From Streptomyces lycii (GTDB taxonomy: Bacteria > Actinomycetota > Actinomycetes > Streptomycetales > Streptomycetaceae), in the NCBI RefSeq assembly GCF_009735685.1, contig NZ_WHPN01000281.1, forward strand, positions 1-64,000: a DNA stretch of 64,000 nucleotides, in the 5' to 3' direction. How positions within the stretch are numbered: position 1 is the stretch's first letter; each line of letters begins with the position of its first letter. Positions 41,761 to 50,601 of this stretch are shown piece by piece. The translations under genes were made by a program, and so were the position numbers. The notes beneath the pieces are model-generated. The model was not told where the DNA came from, searched no databases, and was given only the letters and a program-made list of their open reading frames with translations.

Positions 41761-42105
41761 TCAGATGACGGCTGCGGTGCCGCCGCCGTCCGTGACCAGC
41801 GGACGGCCGGCGGCCTCCCAGCCGAGCATCCCGCCGTTCACGTTCACCGCGTCCAGTCCCTGGGCGACGAGGTACTGCGTCACCTGCGCCGACCGGCCGC
41901 CGACCCGGCACACCACATGCACCCGCCCCGCTCCGGCGGCCGCCTCGGTCAGCTCGCCGTAGCGCGCCACGACCTGGCCCATCGGGATGTGCAGCGCTCC
42001 CTCCGCATGACCGGCGGCCCACTCCTCGTCCTCCCGGACGTCCAGCAGGAAGCCGTCCTTCGGCACCTCTGCGGCATCAATTGCGGGCACCTGCGCGAAA
42101 TGCAT
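41761..42105 (-). CDS. Single-domain rhodanese-like sulfurtransferase
   Basis: 114 aa. Rhodanese core DGFLLDVREDEEWAAGHAEGALHIP, active-site loop HVVCRVGGRSAQ with the catalytic cysteine, and VNVNGGMLGWEAAGRP. Single-domain rhodaneses transfer sulfane sulfur or act as redox switches. ATG 42105 follows GAGAGG. Preceded by short repeats of ggacac (42115-42165). Convergent with paaE, so unrelated to that operon. Confidence 0.92.
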   Translation of the reverse strand: MHFAQVPAIDAAEVPKDGFLLDVREDEEWAAGHAEGALHIPMGQVVARYGELTEAAAGAGRVHVVCRVGGRSAQVTQYLVAQGLDAVNVNGGMLGWEAAGRPLVTDGGGTAAVI

Positions 42106-42265
42106 GATCAAGCCTCTCAACGAACACGGACACGGACACGGGCATGGACATGGGCATGGGCACGGGACGGGAAACAGGAAGGGGACCGGGGCAGGGGTAA
42201 GGCAGGGCAAGGGCGGGTGGGGATCGTGGCTGCCGGCTACGGCCCCGGCACGGGTCCCGGGTACC

Positions 42266-43096
42266 TCACGAGGCCAGCTTCGCCAGCTGGGCCTCCCGCT
42301 CGGAGACCTGTGCCAGCAGTTGCTCGGCGATCTCCTCGAGCAGCCGGTCCGGGTCGTCCGGTGCCATCCGCAGCATCGAGCCGATGGCGCTCGACTCCAG
42401 CTCCGACGCCACCGCAGCCAGCATCTCCTTGCGCTCGGCCAGCCACTCCAGCCGGGCGTACAGCTCCTCGCTCGGGCCCGTCTCGGGCCGCTCGGGCTCC
42501 GGGCCCTTCTCCCACTCCTCGGTGAGCTTCAGCAGCTGCTCCTGGTCCCCGCGGGCGTACGCACTGTTCACCCGGGAGATGAAGGCGTCCCGGCGCTCAC
42601 GTTCGGCGTCGTCCCGGGCGAGGTCCGGATGGGCCTTGCGGACCAGCTCGCGGTAGATCCGCCGGGCCTCCTCGCTCGGCCGGACCCGGCGCGGCGGCTG
42701 CACCGGCTTGTCGTTGAGCATCGCGTCGGCCTCCGGCGGAATGCCCTCCGAGTCGATCCAGCCGTGGAACAGCTCCTCGACCCCCGGCATCGGCTGCACC
42801 AGGCCGCGCAGCTCCCGGGCCCGGCGTTCGTCCTCCGGGTCACCCGAGCGGGCCGCGACCGCCTCCGCGATCTGCGCGTCCAGCTCGTCCAGCCGCGAGT
42901 ACATCGGGCCGAGCCGCTGGTGGTGCAGCCGGGAGAAGTTCTCCACCTCGACCCGGAAGGTCTCCACCGCGATCTCGAACTCGATCAGGGCCTGTTCCGC
43001 GGCGAGCACCGCCTTCTCCAGCCGCTGGGCCGCCTGCCGCTCGGCCTCCAGCTGCTCGGGGGTGGGTTGCGTCTGGTCGGCTTCCGGATTCGTCAC
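42266..43096 (-). CDS. J-domain protein with N-terminal coiled coil
   Basis: 276 aa. Residues 10-100 are a charged coiled coil (QLEAERQAAQRLEKAVLAAEQALIEF). A J domain near 145-190 carries the HPD tripeptide (RIYRELVRKAHPDLARDDAERERRDAFISRVNSAY), needed to stimulate DnaK ATPase. A helical tail follows to the end. No G/F or zinc region, so a type III J-protein, not DnaJ. Cytoplasmic co-chaperone with unknown client. Confidence 0.85.
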   Translation of the reverse strand: MTNPEADQTQPTPEQLEAERQAAQRLEKAVLAAEQALIEFEIAVETFRVEVENFSRLHHQRLGPMYSRLDELDAQIAEAVAARSGDPEDERRARELRGLVQPMPGVEELFHGWIDSEGIPPEADAMLNDKPVQPPRRVRPSEEARRIYRELVRKAHPDLARDDAERERRDAFISRVNSAYARGDQEQLLKLTEEWEKGPEPERPETGPSEELYARLEWLAERKEMLAAVASELESSAIGSMLRMAPDDPDRLLEEIAEQLLAQVSEREAQLAKLAS

Positions 43097-43649
43097 TCGT
43101 CCACCCTACGAGCAACCGCGCCCGGCACGGCCCGGCCCCGCCCGGTCCCGCCCGGTCCCGGCCCTCGGCTCAGCCCTGGTCCTACCGGCACCGACCGGCA
43201 CGGCTTAATGCTGTCCGTCCCGAGCCCGGCACCCGGCTCGGGCGGCACCACTCGGCCCCGGCCCCTCCGGCGCCCGTCCCACCGGCACCGGGACTGCTCG
43301 GCTTGGCCCGGCCACCGCTCGGCCCGGCCCCGCTCGGCTCGGCGCTGCTCGGCCCAGATCCTGCCGACACCGGCCTGCTCGGCTCAGTCCTGTCCGGCCC
43401 GAGCCCGGCCCGGCACCACTCGGCCCCAATCCCACCGGCGCCGACCCGGCCCGGCTTGGTGCTGCACGGCTTGGCGCCGCCCACCCAGAGCCCGACCCCG
43501 CCCGGCACCACTCGGCCCCAATCCCACCGGCGCCGACCCGGCCCAGCTTGGCGCCGCCCGCCCCGATCCCGACCCGGCTTGATGCTGCCCGGCGCCGCGG
43601 CCCCGGCCCCTCGGCTCGGCCTCGCCCCTCGGCTCGGCCCCGCCTTCGC
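43097..43649. repeat. Repetitive intergenic region with a 92-bp spaced duplication
   Basis: No gene seen in these 553 bases. A 42-base stretch at 43411-43452 recurs at 43503-43544 with no visible change; flanking ggcttgg.gc units recur more loosely. Other shorter ggcccggc.ccgctcggc units fill the remainder. Confidence 0.7.
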
Positions 43650-45524
43650 TCAGACCCCTGTCTCCGCGGCGACCCGCCCGTCGCGCACCGCCGCGGCCAG
43701 CTCGGCGTGGTCCGCCTCCGTGCGGTCCGCGTACGCCACCGCGAAGGCCGCCAGAGCCTCGTCGAGCTCGTCGCTCTTCCCGCAGTACCCCGCTATGAGC
43801 CGGGGATCGGCGCTGTGCGCGTGCGCCCGGGCCAGCAGGGCGCCGGTCATCCGGCCGTAGTCGTCGAGCTGGCCCGGCTCCAGGGCCGCCGGGTCCACGC
43901 TGCCCTTCCGGTTCCGGAACTGCCGTACCTGGAAGGGCCGCCCGTCGACCGTGGTCCAGCCGAGCAGGATGTCGCTCACCACCTGCATCCGCTTCTGCCC
44001 CAGCACGATCCGGCGGCCTTCGTGCGCCGCGCCCGGCAGCGGACTGTTGAGCCGGGGGTCCAGCGGCGCCTTGGACGCGTACGGCAACAGGGCCGACGGC
44101 CGGGCCTCCTTCACCTGGAGCACCAGCGCCTCGCCCCGGTGGTCCAGCAGCAGCACGACATAGGACCGGAGCCCCACACTGCCCGTGCCCACCACCCGGA
44201 ACGCCACGTCCTGCACCTCGTACCGGGCGAGCAGCGGCAGACGGTCCTCCGGCAGCGTCCCCAGATACTCGCCCAGCCCGAGCACCACGGCCGCCGCCTC
44301 CGCGTCCGGCACCCGGCGCAGCACCGGCGGCGCGTCCGTGAACCGCCGCCGCACGGCCCGGCGGCCGGCGCCCGCCGTCCCCACGTCGGCCCGGGCCCCG
44401 CGGCCCAACCGGTCACCGGGGACGTCCGGCACCGGCTCGGTGGCCCTGGCCGCGAACCGGGCGCTCGTGTTGCGCTTGGCCTTGGCGGCGACCCGCTCCA
44501 GGGTGCCGAGCAGGTCGCGGGCGTCGGTGTGCGAGACCAGCTCTTCGTCGGCGATGGCGTTCCACGCGTCCAGCACCGGCAGCTTCGCCAGCAACCGCAT
44601 CGTGCGCCGGTAGGCACCCGCCGCGTCGAAGGCCGCGGCCCGGCAGGTGTCCTCGTCTGCGCCCGCCTCCCGGCCCGCCAGCACCAGCGATGCCACCAGC
44701 CGCTTGAGGTCCCATTCCCAGGGGCCGTACGCCGTCTCGTCGAAGTCGTTGATGTCCATGACCAGGCCGCCGCGGGCGTCGCCGTACAGGCCGAAGTTCG
44801 CCGCGTGCGCGTCGCCGCAGAGCTGGGCACCGATGCCGCTGACCGGGGTCCCCACCAGGTCGGACGCCATCAGAGCGGCCGAGCCGCGGAGGAACGCGAA
44901 CGGCGAGGCGGCCATCCGGCCGACCCGGATCGGCACCAGCTCCGGCAGCCGCCCGGCACTGGACTCCCCGACCGCCCGCACCGCGTCCGGCCGCCCGGGA
45001 CCCGGGGGAGCTGCCGCGTGCACCGACCGGGGCACGGCGGCCCGCAGCGCCTTGCCCTCCCGCTTCGGCGAAGCCTTCGCGTCCACCGGACGCGCGAACC
45101 CGGCCACGAACGGAACCCGCGGCCCCGGACCGGTCGTCGCCCCGCGCTCCACGCCCGGCCCCACGTCCCGGCCGGGGCCCGTGGCCGCCCGGTCCGGGCC
45201 CGTCAACGACCCCGTCCCGGCGGCGGGCGCACGGTCCGCCTCCGAGCCTGCACCCGTCCCCGCACCCGTCCCCGCAACCGAGCCGACGTCCGGGCCGACG
45301 TCCGGAGTCCCACCCGAGTGCGCGTCCGGCTCCACGGCCGAACCGGTGTCCGGCCCCACAGCAGCCGAGCCCTCACCCGAGCCCGTCCCCGAACCCGGAC
45401 CCGAACGCGGACCCGAACCCGGGCCCACACGCGAGCCGACACCCGACCCCGACCCCGCACCCGGCTCCGGCCTCACCAGCCGCACCGCCGCCCGCCCCGG
45501 CACCCCGCCGCGCGTCTCCGTCAT
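43650..45524 (-). CDS. DUF2252 family protein with repetitive N-terminal extension
   Basis: 624 aa. DUF2252 (kinase-fold-like) core from about residue 160: ELVPIRVGRMAASPFAFLRGSAALM, QLCGDAHAANFGLYGDARGGLVMDINDFDETAYGPWEWDLKRLVASL, and VGTGSVGLRSYVVLL. The HAANFG and DINDFDE motifs resemble the APH-type catalytic and metal loops, so a phosphotransferase-like function is plausible but undefined. The first 140 residues are GSG/PGSG and VGPDVGS-type repeats, likely disordered. ATG 45524 is preceded by GGGAGG and CAGGAG. Confidence 0.86.
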   Translation of the reverse strand: MTETRGGVPGRAAVRLVRPEPGAGSGSGVGSRVGPGSGPRSGPGSGTGSGEGSAAVGPDTGSAVEPDAHSGGTPDVGPDVGSVAGTGAGTGAGSEADRAPAAGTGSLTGPDRAATGPGRDVGPGVERGATTGPGPRVPFVAGFARPVDAKASPKREGKALRAAVPRSVHAAAPPGPGRPDAVRAVGESSAGRLPELVPIRVGRMAASPFAFLRGSAALMASDLVGTPVSGIGAQLCGDAHAANFGLYGDARGGLVMDINDFDETAYGPWEWDLKRLVASLVLAGREAGADEDTCRAAAFDAAGAYRRTMRLLAKLPVLDAWNAIADEELVSHTDARDLLGTLERVAAKAKRNTSARFAARATEPVPDVPGDRLGRGARADVGTAGAGRRAVRRRFTDAPPVLRRVPDAEAAAVVLGLGEYLGTLPEDRLPLLARYEVQDVAFRVVGTGSVGLRSYVVLLLDHRGEALVLQVKEARPSALLPYASKAPLDPRLNSPLPGAAHEGRRIVLGQKRMQVVSDILLGWTTVDGRPFQVRQFRNRKGSVDPAALEPGQLDDYGRMTGALLARAHAHSADPRLIAGYCGKSDELDEALAAFAVAYADRTEADHAELAAAVRDGRVAAETGV

Positions 45525-45687
45525 GCTCCTGACCTCCCGGTCCCCCCGCTCGTCCCGCCGCCCGCGGGACGCCCCCGTGGCACGACGAAGACCGTACCCC
45601 CGCCCCCCGACACCCGGAACCGGCCTGTGGAAAACTCGGATCCGGGGACCCGACGGCCCCGGCGGACCACGTCGGAAGGACGGCGCG

Positions 45688-46203
45688 ATGAGCACCGAGG
45701 ACCATGGGCGCGACGCGTCCCTGGAGACCATCCAGCGCGAGCTGACCGAGTTCGCGCGCCGGTCCCGGGCGACCGCCACCCGTATCCACCCGGAGCTGCC
45801 GCTGGTCTCGTACACGCTGCTCGCCCACGTCGACGCCCGCGGCGGGTGCAGCGCCACCGAGCTGGCCGCCCACTATCTGCTCGACAAGTCCACCGTCAGC
45901 CGCCAGGTCTCCGCGCTGGAGCGGCTCGGCCTCGTCGAGCGCCGCCCCGACCCGGCCGACCAGCGGGTGCAGGTCGTGCACTGCACCGAGGCGGGCGAGG
46001 AGGCCGTCGTACGGGCCCGCGAGAGCCGCCGGGAGGCCATCCGGGCCCGGCTGACCGACTGGGACACCGAGGATCTGGCCACGTTCGCGGCCCTGTTGCG
46101 GCGCTACAACACCGCCCCCGCTACACCCCCAGCCCGGCGTCCCGGGCCAGCAGAGCGGCCTGCACCCGGTTCTCGCAGTCCAGCTTCGCCAGAATCCGGC
46201 TGA
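45688..46203 (+). CDS. MarR-family transcriptional regulator
   Basis: 171 aa. Winged helix at 30-120: ELPLVSYTLLAHVDARGGCSATELAAHYLLDKSTVSRQVSALERLGLVERRPDPADQRVQVVHCTEAG. ATG 45688 follows GGAAGGA. The last 20 residues read into the opposite-strand response regulator gene (83-base convergent overlap). Divergent from DUF2252, its probable target or neighbour promoter; ligand unknown. TGTGGAAAA (45626-45634), a degenerate DnaA-box sequence, lies upstream. Confidence 0.85.
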   Translation: MSTEDHGRDASLETIQRELTEFARRSRATATRIHPELPLVSYTLLAHVDARGGCSATELAAHYLLDKSTVSRQVSALERLGLVERRPDPADQRVQVVHCTEAGEEAVVRARESRREAIRARLTDWDTEDLATFAALLRRYNTAPATPPARRPGPAERPAPGSRSPASPESG

Positions 46204-46774
46204 CGTAGGTCTTCACCGTGGCCTCGCTCATGTGGATGCGGGCGCCCGCGTCCGCGTTCGACAGGCCCTCGCCCAGCAGCGCGAGCACCTCCAGCTCGCG
46301 GGCCGTCAGCGCCTCCAGCCGCCGCCGGGCCTCGTCGCCCCGCCCCACCGCCTGCCCGGACGCCAGCGAGTCGACCACGTGCCGGGTGGCGCCCGGCGAC
46401 AGATAGGCGTCGCCCCCGGCGGCCGCCCGCACCGCGGCGATCAGCTCGCCGGGCGCCGAGTCCTTCAGCAGGAAGCCGGCGCCGCCACCGCCGAGCGCCC
46501 GCAGGACGTTCTCCCGCTCGCCGAACGTGGTGAGCATCAGCACCCGTGCGTCCGGGGCGGCGCGCCGCAGTTCCGGCAGGGCCGACAGCCCGTCCATGAC
46601 CGGCATCTGGATGTCCAGCAGCACCACGTCGACCGCGTGCCGCCGCGCCAGCTCGACCGCCTCCCGGCCGTCGCCCGCCTCCGCCACGACATCGACGTCC
46701 GGGTCCGAGGTGAGGATCATTTTGATGCCGGCCCGGATGAGCGGCTCGTCGTCGACGACCAGAACCCTGATCAC
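46121..46774 (-). CDS. NarL/LuxR-type response regulator
   Basis: 217 aa from GTG 46774 (AGGAGA upstream). Receiver with acidic pair VVDDEP, phosphoacceptor in VVLLDIQMPVMDG, LMLTTF, and lysine in FLLKDSAP. LuxR HTH LTARELEVLALLGEGLSNADAGARIHMSEATVKTYVSRILAKLDCENR. Cognate kinase is upstream at 47374-49281, separated by 600 repetitive bases, unusual for a pair normally coupled. Confidence 0.92.
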   Translation of the reverse strand: MIRVLVVDDEPLIRAGIKMILTSDPDVDVVAEAGDGREAVELARRHAVDVVLLDIQMPVMDGLSALPELRRAAPDARVLMLTTFGERENVLRALGGGGAGFLLKDSAPGELIAAVRAAAGGDAYLSPGATRHVVDSLASGQAVGRGDEARRRLEALTARELEVLALLGEGLSNADAGARIHMSEATVKTYVSRILAKLDCENRVQAALLARDAGLGV

Positions 46775-47373
46775 GGCTCTCCTGTGCGGTTGGGAAGCGG
46801 ACAATCGAAGACCGGTGGCACCGGCCGGTGCGGACGACGCCCGCACGTCCTCCGGAGGGACGGCAGTCTCCCGGAGGGACGGCACGTCTCCCGGAGGGCG
46901 GAACGGCACGTCTCCCGCGGGACACGGACGGCACGTCTCCCGCGGGACACGGACGGCACGCCCGCGGAACGCCGGCAGCCCCAAGGATGGCGCCCGGACC
47001 GCCGACGGGGAACCGCGCCTCCCCGGAGAGCCGGATCCTGGAATCCGCCCCCCTCGAAGAGCCGGATCCCAGGCGGACAGCCCGCCCTCCGGCAGAGACC
47101 GAGTCAAACGGAGGACCGGCTCGCAGGCGGAGGACCGAGCCCAAGCGGAGGACCGCCCTCGAACCCGCCCCCGTCGGACGGCCGCGGCTCGGCGTCGCGG
47201 AACCGGGCCCCGCCGGACAACCCGACCCCCGTGTCGCGGAACCGGCCCCGGGCAGACAGCCGCGCCACCGCCCCCGGAAGCCGCCCCCGAGCCACCGCCA
47301 CCACCGCCGGAACCCGGAACCCCCGCCCCCGGAAGCCCGGAGCCACCACCCCCGGAGCCCGGAACCCCCGCCC
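46775..47373. other. Repeat-rich spacer between histidine kinase and response regulator
   Basis: 599 bases with no credible gene. 46850-46970 repeats cggcacgtctcccggaggga variants, 47100-47370 is built of ccggaagccc/cggaacccgg units. Any reading frame here is low complexity and unsupported. Confidence 0.7.
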
Positions 47374-49281
47374 TCAGCTCCTTGATTCGTACGACCTCTT
47401 CTCCACGAGCTTCCCGTCCCGGAAGCAGAAGCGGTACGCCGGTTCCGCGTTCCAGTCCGCTGAACTCTCCGACGACATCAGCATCAGGCACTCCGTCCCC
47501 TCCGGCCGCGGCGGCGCCCCGTCGGCCAGCCCGTCCGTCAGCAGGGACTCCCCGGCCGGCAGTTTCTCGCGCACCTCGGCCTCCGACTGCCCGACGCGCA
47601 CCGACTCGTACGTCTTCGGGTCGATCATCGACTCGTCGAGCATCATCACCAGCCGCACCACGCCCCAGACCACCACGGCCCCCACCGCCAGCACGATCAG
47701 CGCGGCGATGGCACAGCCCGCCGCGATCCCGCCGCTCCCGGAGCCCTGGCCCGGCCGGGCGCCGGACTCCACCGGGTGCCGCGGCGGTGACCAGTCGACC
47801 TCTCCCGGGCGGGTTCCGGGCGCGCCCGCGGTGACCGGCCCGCTCCGGACGGCCCCGCGGGCGGGCGGCTCCGGGGGCCCCTGCTCCTGCTGCGGGCGCC
47901 TGCTGCCGTTCTCCGCCGCGTACGGCAGTACGCCCGCGAGCCGGAAGCCTCCGCCGTCCGACGGGCCCGCGTGCACCATCCCGCCGATCAGCCGGGCGCG
48001 TTCCCGCAGTCCCGTCAGCCCCTGCCCGCCGCTCACGGCCGCACCGACCGCACGGGGCGGACCGGCCTGCCCCGCCGCACCGCCCGCCGCCTGCCCCGGG
48101 CCGCCCACCGGCGCCGGGACCGGGGCCGGGGACCCGTTGGCGACCTCGACCACCAGGGAGTCCGGCTCGTACCGCAGGGCCACCGTGATCGGCGCTCCGG
48201 GCGCGTGCTTGTGCGCGTTCGTCAGCCCCTCCTGGGCGATCCGGTACGCCGCGTGGTCCGCCGCCGGTGCCAGCGGCCGGGGCTCGCCGGCCCTCTCCAG
48301 CCGTACGTCGGTGCCCGCGCCGCGGGACGCCTCCACCAGCCGCTCGACGCCCTGCACGCCCCGCGCGGCGGGCCGCGCGTCCTCGGTCTGCTCGGGAGCC
48401 TCCGTGCCGTCCCGCAGGATGCCCACGACCTCGCGGAGTTCGCGCATGGCCGCCACCGAGGCCTCCCGCAGCACGCCGACCGCCTCGCGCTGCTGCCCCG
48501 TCAGTTCCCGGTCGACCTCCAGGGCACCGGTGTGCACGGCGATGAGCGACAGCTGGTGGCCCAGGCTGTCGTGCATGTCCTGCGCGATCCGCTGCCGTTC
48601 CCGCAGCCGGGCCTGGCCGGCGACCATCGCGTGCTCGCGCAGCAGTTGCTCGTTGTGCTCGCGCAGGGTGTGCAGGAGTTCCCGCCGCTGCCACCAGTAG
48701 CGGCCCGCGAGGCCCGGCATCACGACTGTGGCCAGGAAGAACACCAGCGATATGGCCAGCAGCGGCACGGCCCCCTCGTGCGGCGACCGGACCACGGCCG
48801 TCACCGTGCTCAGCCCGAACGCCAGCGAGAACGCGCCCACGGTCCGCCACACCCCGGGAATCCGCCGCCCGGCGGACCAGCCCGTCATCATCAGCAGCGG
48901 GGTGAAGCCGTCCACGGCCCCGGACAGGGCACCGGCGACGACCAGCACCGTCGTGGGCAGGGCACGGCGCAGCGGCGACAACAGCATTGCGGCCGGCACG
49001 ACGGCCGCCGTCCGCGGGCCCGCCTCGCCGCCCAGCATCTCGGACCCGACCGCGAGCAGCGCCAGCACGACCGCGAGCACCACCTCGCCCGCGACGCGTC
49101 CCGGGGGCCACTCGGCGCGGTCGAAGAGACTCCGCCCCGGCCGTCCGGCCCGCCCGAGGACGCGCCGCCACCCCGCCCGCTCGAACAGACGCCGCCACTC
49201 GGCCCGTTCGAGTCCGTGCCGTCCCGGCCGTCCGGCCCGTATGCCCCCGAGGGCCTCCCGGCCCCGCTCTGCCATGTCCAC
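47374..49281 (-). CDS. NarL-type sensor histidine kinase with C-terminal TM and BamE-like domain
   Basis: 635 aa. N-terminal basic leader, about five membrane helices (residues 65-200), HisKA_3 dimerisation region with phosphoacceptor histidine near 235 (RQRIAQDMHDSLGHQLS), then a HATPase domain (YRIAQEGLTNAHKHAPGAPITV, GGQGLTGLRERARLIGG). After about 100 linker residues an extra membrane segment (IAAGCAIAALIVLAVGAVVVWGVVRLV) leads to about 90 external residues ending AYRFCFRDGKLVEKRSY, resembling the BamE/SmpA fold (VRVGQSEAEVREKLPAGESL). This tail is outside the normal family layout. Start GTG 49281; ATG 49275 is possible. Confidence 0.87.
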   Translation of the reverse strand: MDMAERGREALGGIRAGRPGRHGLERAEWRRLFERAGWRRVLGRAGRPGRSLFDRAEWPPGRVAGEVVLAVVLALLAVGSEMLGGEAGPRTAAVVPAAMLLSPLRRALPTTVLVVAGALSGAVDGFTPLLMMTGWSAGRRIPGVWRTVGAFSLAFGLSTVTAVVRSPHEGAVPLLAISLVFFLATVVMPGLAGRYWWQRRELLHTLREHNEQLLREHAMVAGQARLRERQRIAQDMHDSLGHQLSLIAVHTGALEVDRELTGQQREAVGVLREASVAAMRELREVVGILRDGTEAPEQTEDARPAARGVQGVERLVEASRGAGTDVRLERAGEPRPLAPAADHAAYRIAQEGLTNAHKHAPGAPITVALRYEPDSLVVEVANGSPAPVPAPVGGPGQAAGGAAGQAGPPRAVGAAVSGGQGLTGLRERARLIGGMVHAGPSDGGGFRLAGVLPYAAENGSRRPQQEQGPPEPPARGAVRSGPVTAGAPGTRPGEVDWSPPRHPVESGARPGQGSGSGGIAAGCAIAALIVLAVGAVVVWGVVRLVMMLDESMIDPKTYESVRVGQSEAEVREKLPAGESLLTDGLADGAPPRPEGTECLMLMSSESSADWNAEPAYRFCFRDGKLVEKRSYESRS

Positions 49282-49864
49282 GCCGCAACGCTAGACACCG
49301 TCGCGGCGGTACGGCACCCGCCGTTCGGCTCGGCCGCTGTCGACGAAAGTCGCGGGCGCGTCCTCGACGGCCGGGCCCGCTGCCCCCGCCGCCCCGCCGG
49401 ACTGCCCGTGCGAGCACCGCGTGCCCGGCGGCCCCGGGTTACCGGGCCCCGTGATGCCGCCCGGCCGGACCGCTCGCGCCGCGCCGGGTCCCGGCCCGCT
49501 GCTTCGGCGTCTTCACGAGCGTCGATCCGATGTCCGCCGCCCTGATCGGCCTGCCGGCCCGCAACCGTCGCCTCGACACGGCGTCGTGACCGGTTGTCGT
49601 CTTGGCCGGCTGGCCTCGTGATCGGCTGGCGTCGTGGCCGGCTGGCGTCGTGACCGGCTGGCGTCCTGATCGTGATCGTGACCGCGAACGCCGTCGCCGT
49701 CGCCGTGGGCACGGCCGGCCGCCGCTTCCACGCCCCGCTGGGCCTGCTGGAGTGGCCATCCGGGGAGCGAAGCGAGCCGCCCCGACCCGGTCCGGGACGC
49801 CGGTGCGCGGGCCGCCCGCGGGGGCGCTCCCGGACCGGCCCGGCGCGGCCCCTAGGATGGCGGC
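49282..49864. other. Divergent intergenic region with 16-bp repeats
   Basis: 583 bases, no gene credited. 49575-49680 repeats ggctggcgtcgtgaccg about five times. It should contain the promoters of the kinase (minus) and of the DUF6153 gene (plus), but no clear hexamers were found. Confidence 0.65.
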
Positions 49865-50497
49865 GTGAGTTCGAAAGCACGGTTCTTCCCCGCCCGGCAG
49901 CAGCCGGTGCGCCGGACCCGCGCACTGTTCGTTCTCACGCTTCTGGCCGGGCTGCTGGGCATGCACGGACTGGCCCCGGCCGCAGCCCTTCCCACCGCGC
50001 ACGGGCACGGCTCCGGCCCAGGGCACCACGCACAGCAGGTGCGGCCCGCGCAGCACACGGGCCCCGCACAGCCCATCCGGCACACGGGCCCCGTACAGCC
50101 CGCGCAGCACGGACATCCCGTGCCTCATCTCGTATCGCATCCCGTACCGCATGACGTGCGGCACCACATACGGGACGTACGGGACACGCAGGATCATGTA
50201 CGGGAACACGTACGGCACCGCGGACAGGACCGACAGCACGCACAGCACGGGGCCGGTGAGCGGCACGCCGGGGCCTCCCTCTGCCACCGCGTGCCCGGCG
50301 AACCCGGCGGACACAGCGTCCACGCCGATCAGTCGTGTTCCTCGGCGGCGGTCTCCGCGGCCGTGTCGCTGCCCGGCCTGACGCCCTCCGTGGGAGAGGT
50401 CCCCGCGGCAGGCCACGCCCCGGCACGCGGCGCCCATGGACCGCCGGGCGGCCGCGCCCCGCCCACCCTCGCCGAACTCCAGCTCCTGCGGATATAG
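49865..50497 (+). CDS. DUF6153 family secreted or membrane-anchored protein
   Basis: 210 aa from GTG 49865. Hydrophobic N terminus (RTRALFVLTLLAGLLGMHGLAPAAAL) with the LAGLLGMHGL signature, a His/Gln/Pro-rich middle (GPGHHAQQVRP, HVREHVRHRGQDRQH), and the conserved end GGRAPPTLAELQLLRI of DUF6153. Function unknown; the histidines and the copper neighbours suggest metal handling. The gene is repeat-rich (hgpvqpaqhg-type units) but open. Confidence 0.83.
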   Translation: MSSKARFFPARQQPVRRTRALFVLTLLAGLLGMHGLAPAAALPTAHGHGSGPGHHAQQVRPAQHTGPAQPIRHTGPVQPAQHGHPVPHLVSHPVPHDVRHHIRDVRDTQDHVREHVRHRGQDRQHAQHGAGERHAGASLCHRVPGEPGGHSVHADQSCSSAAVSAAVSLPGLTPSVGEVPAAGHAPARGAHGPPGGRAPPTLAELQLLRI

Positions 50498-50601
50498 ACC
50501 CGCGCCCCCGACGCGGCGTGCCCCCGTACCGACGGGAGAGGCCGCCGCGTCGCTCACGCGTGTCCCGACATCCGCACACCACACAGCAGGAGCACCGCAC
50601 C

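Noticed and set aside
46828..47385. Long open frames on both strands between the kinase and response regulator genes
   Set aside because: Pure Pro/Arg/Gly low complexity from DNA repeats, no family match, no ribosome site.
49439..49860. Minus-strand frames upstream of the histidine kinase (Arg/Gly/Pro-rich)
   Set aside because: They follow the ggctggcgtcgtgacc repeat and show no protein-like pattern.
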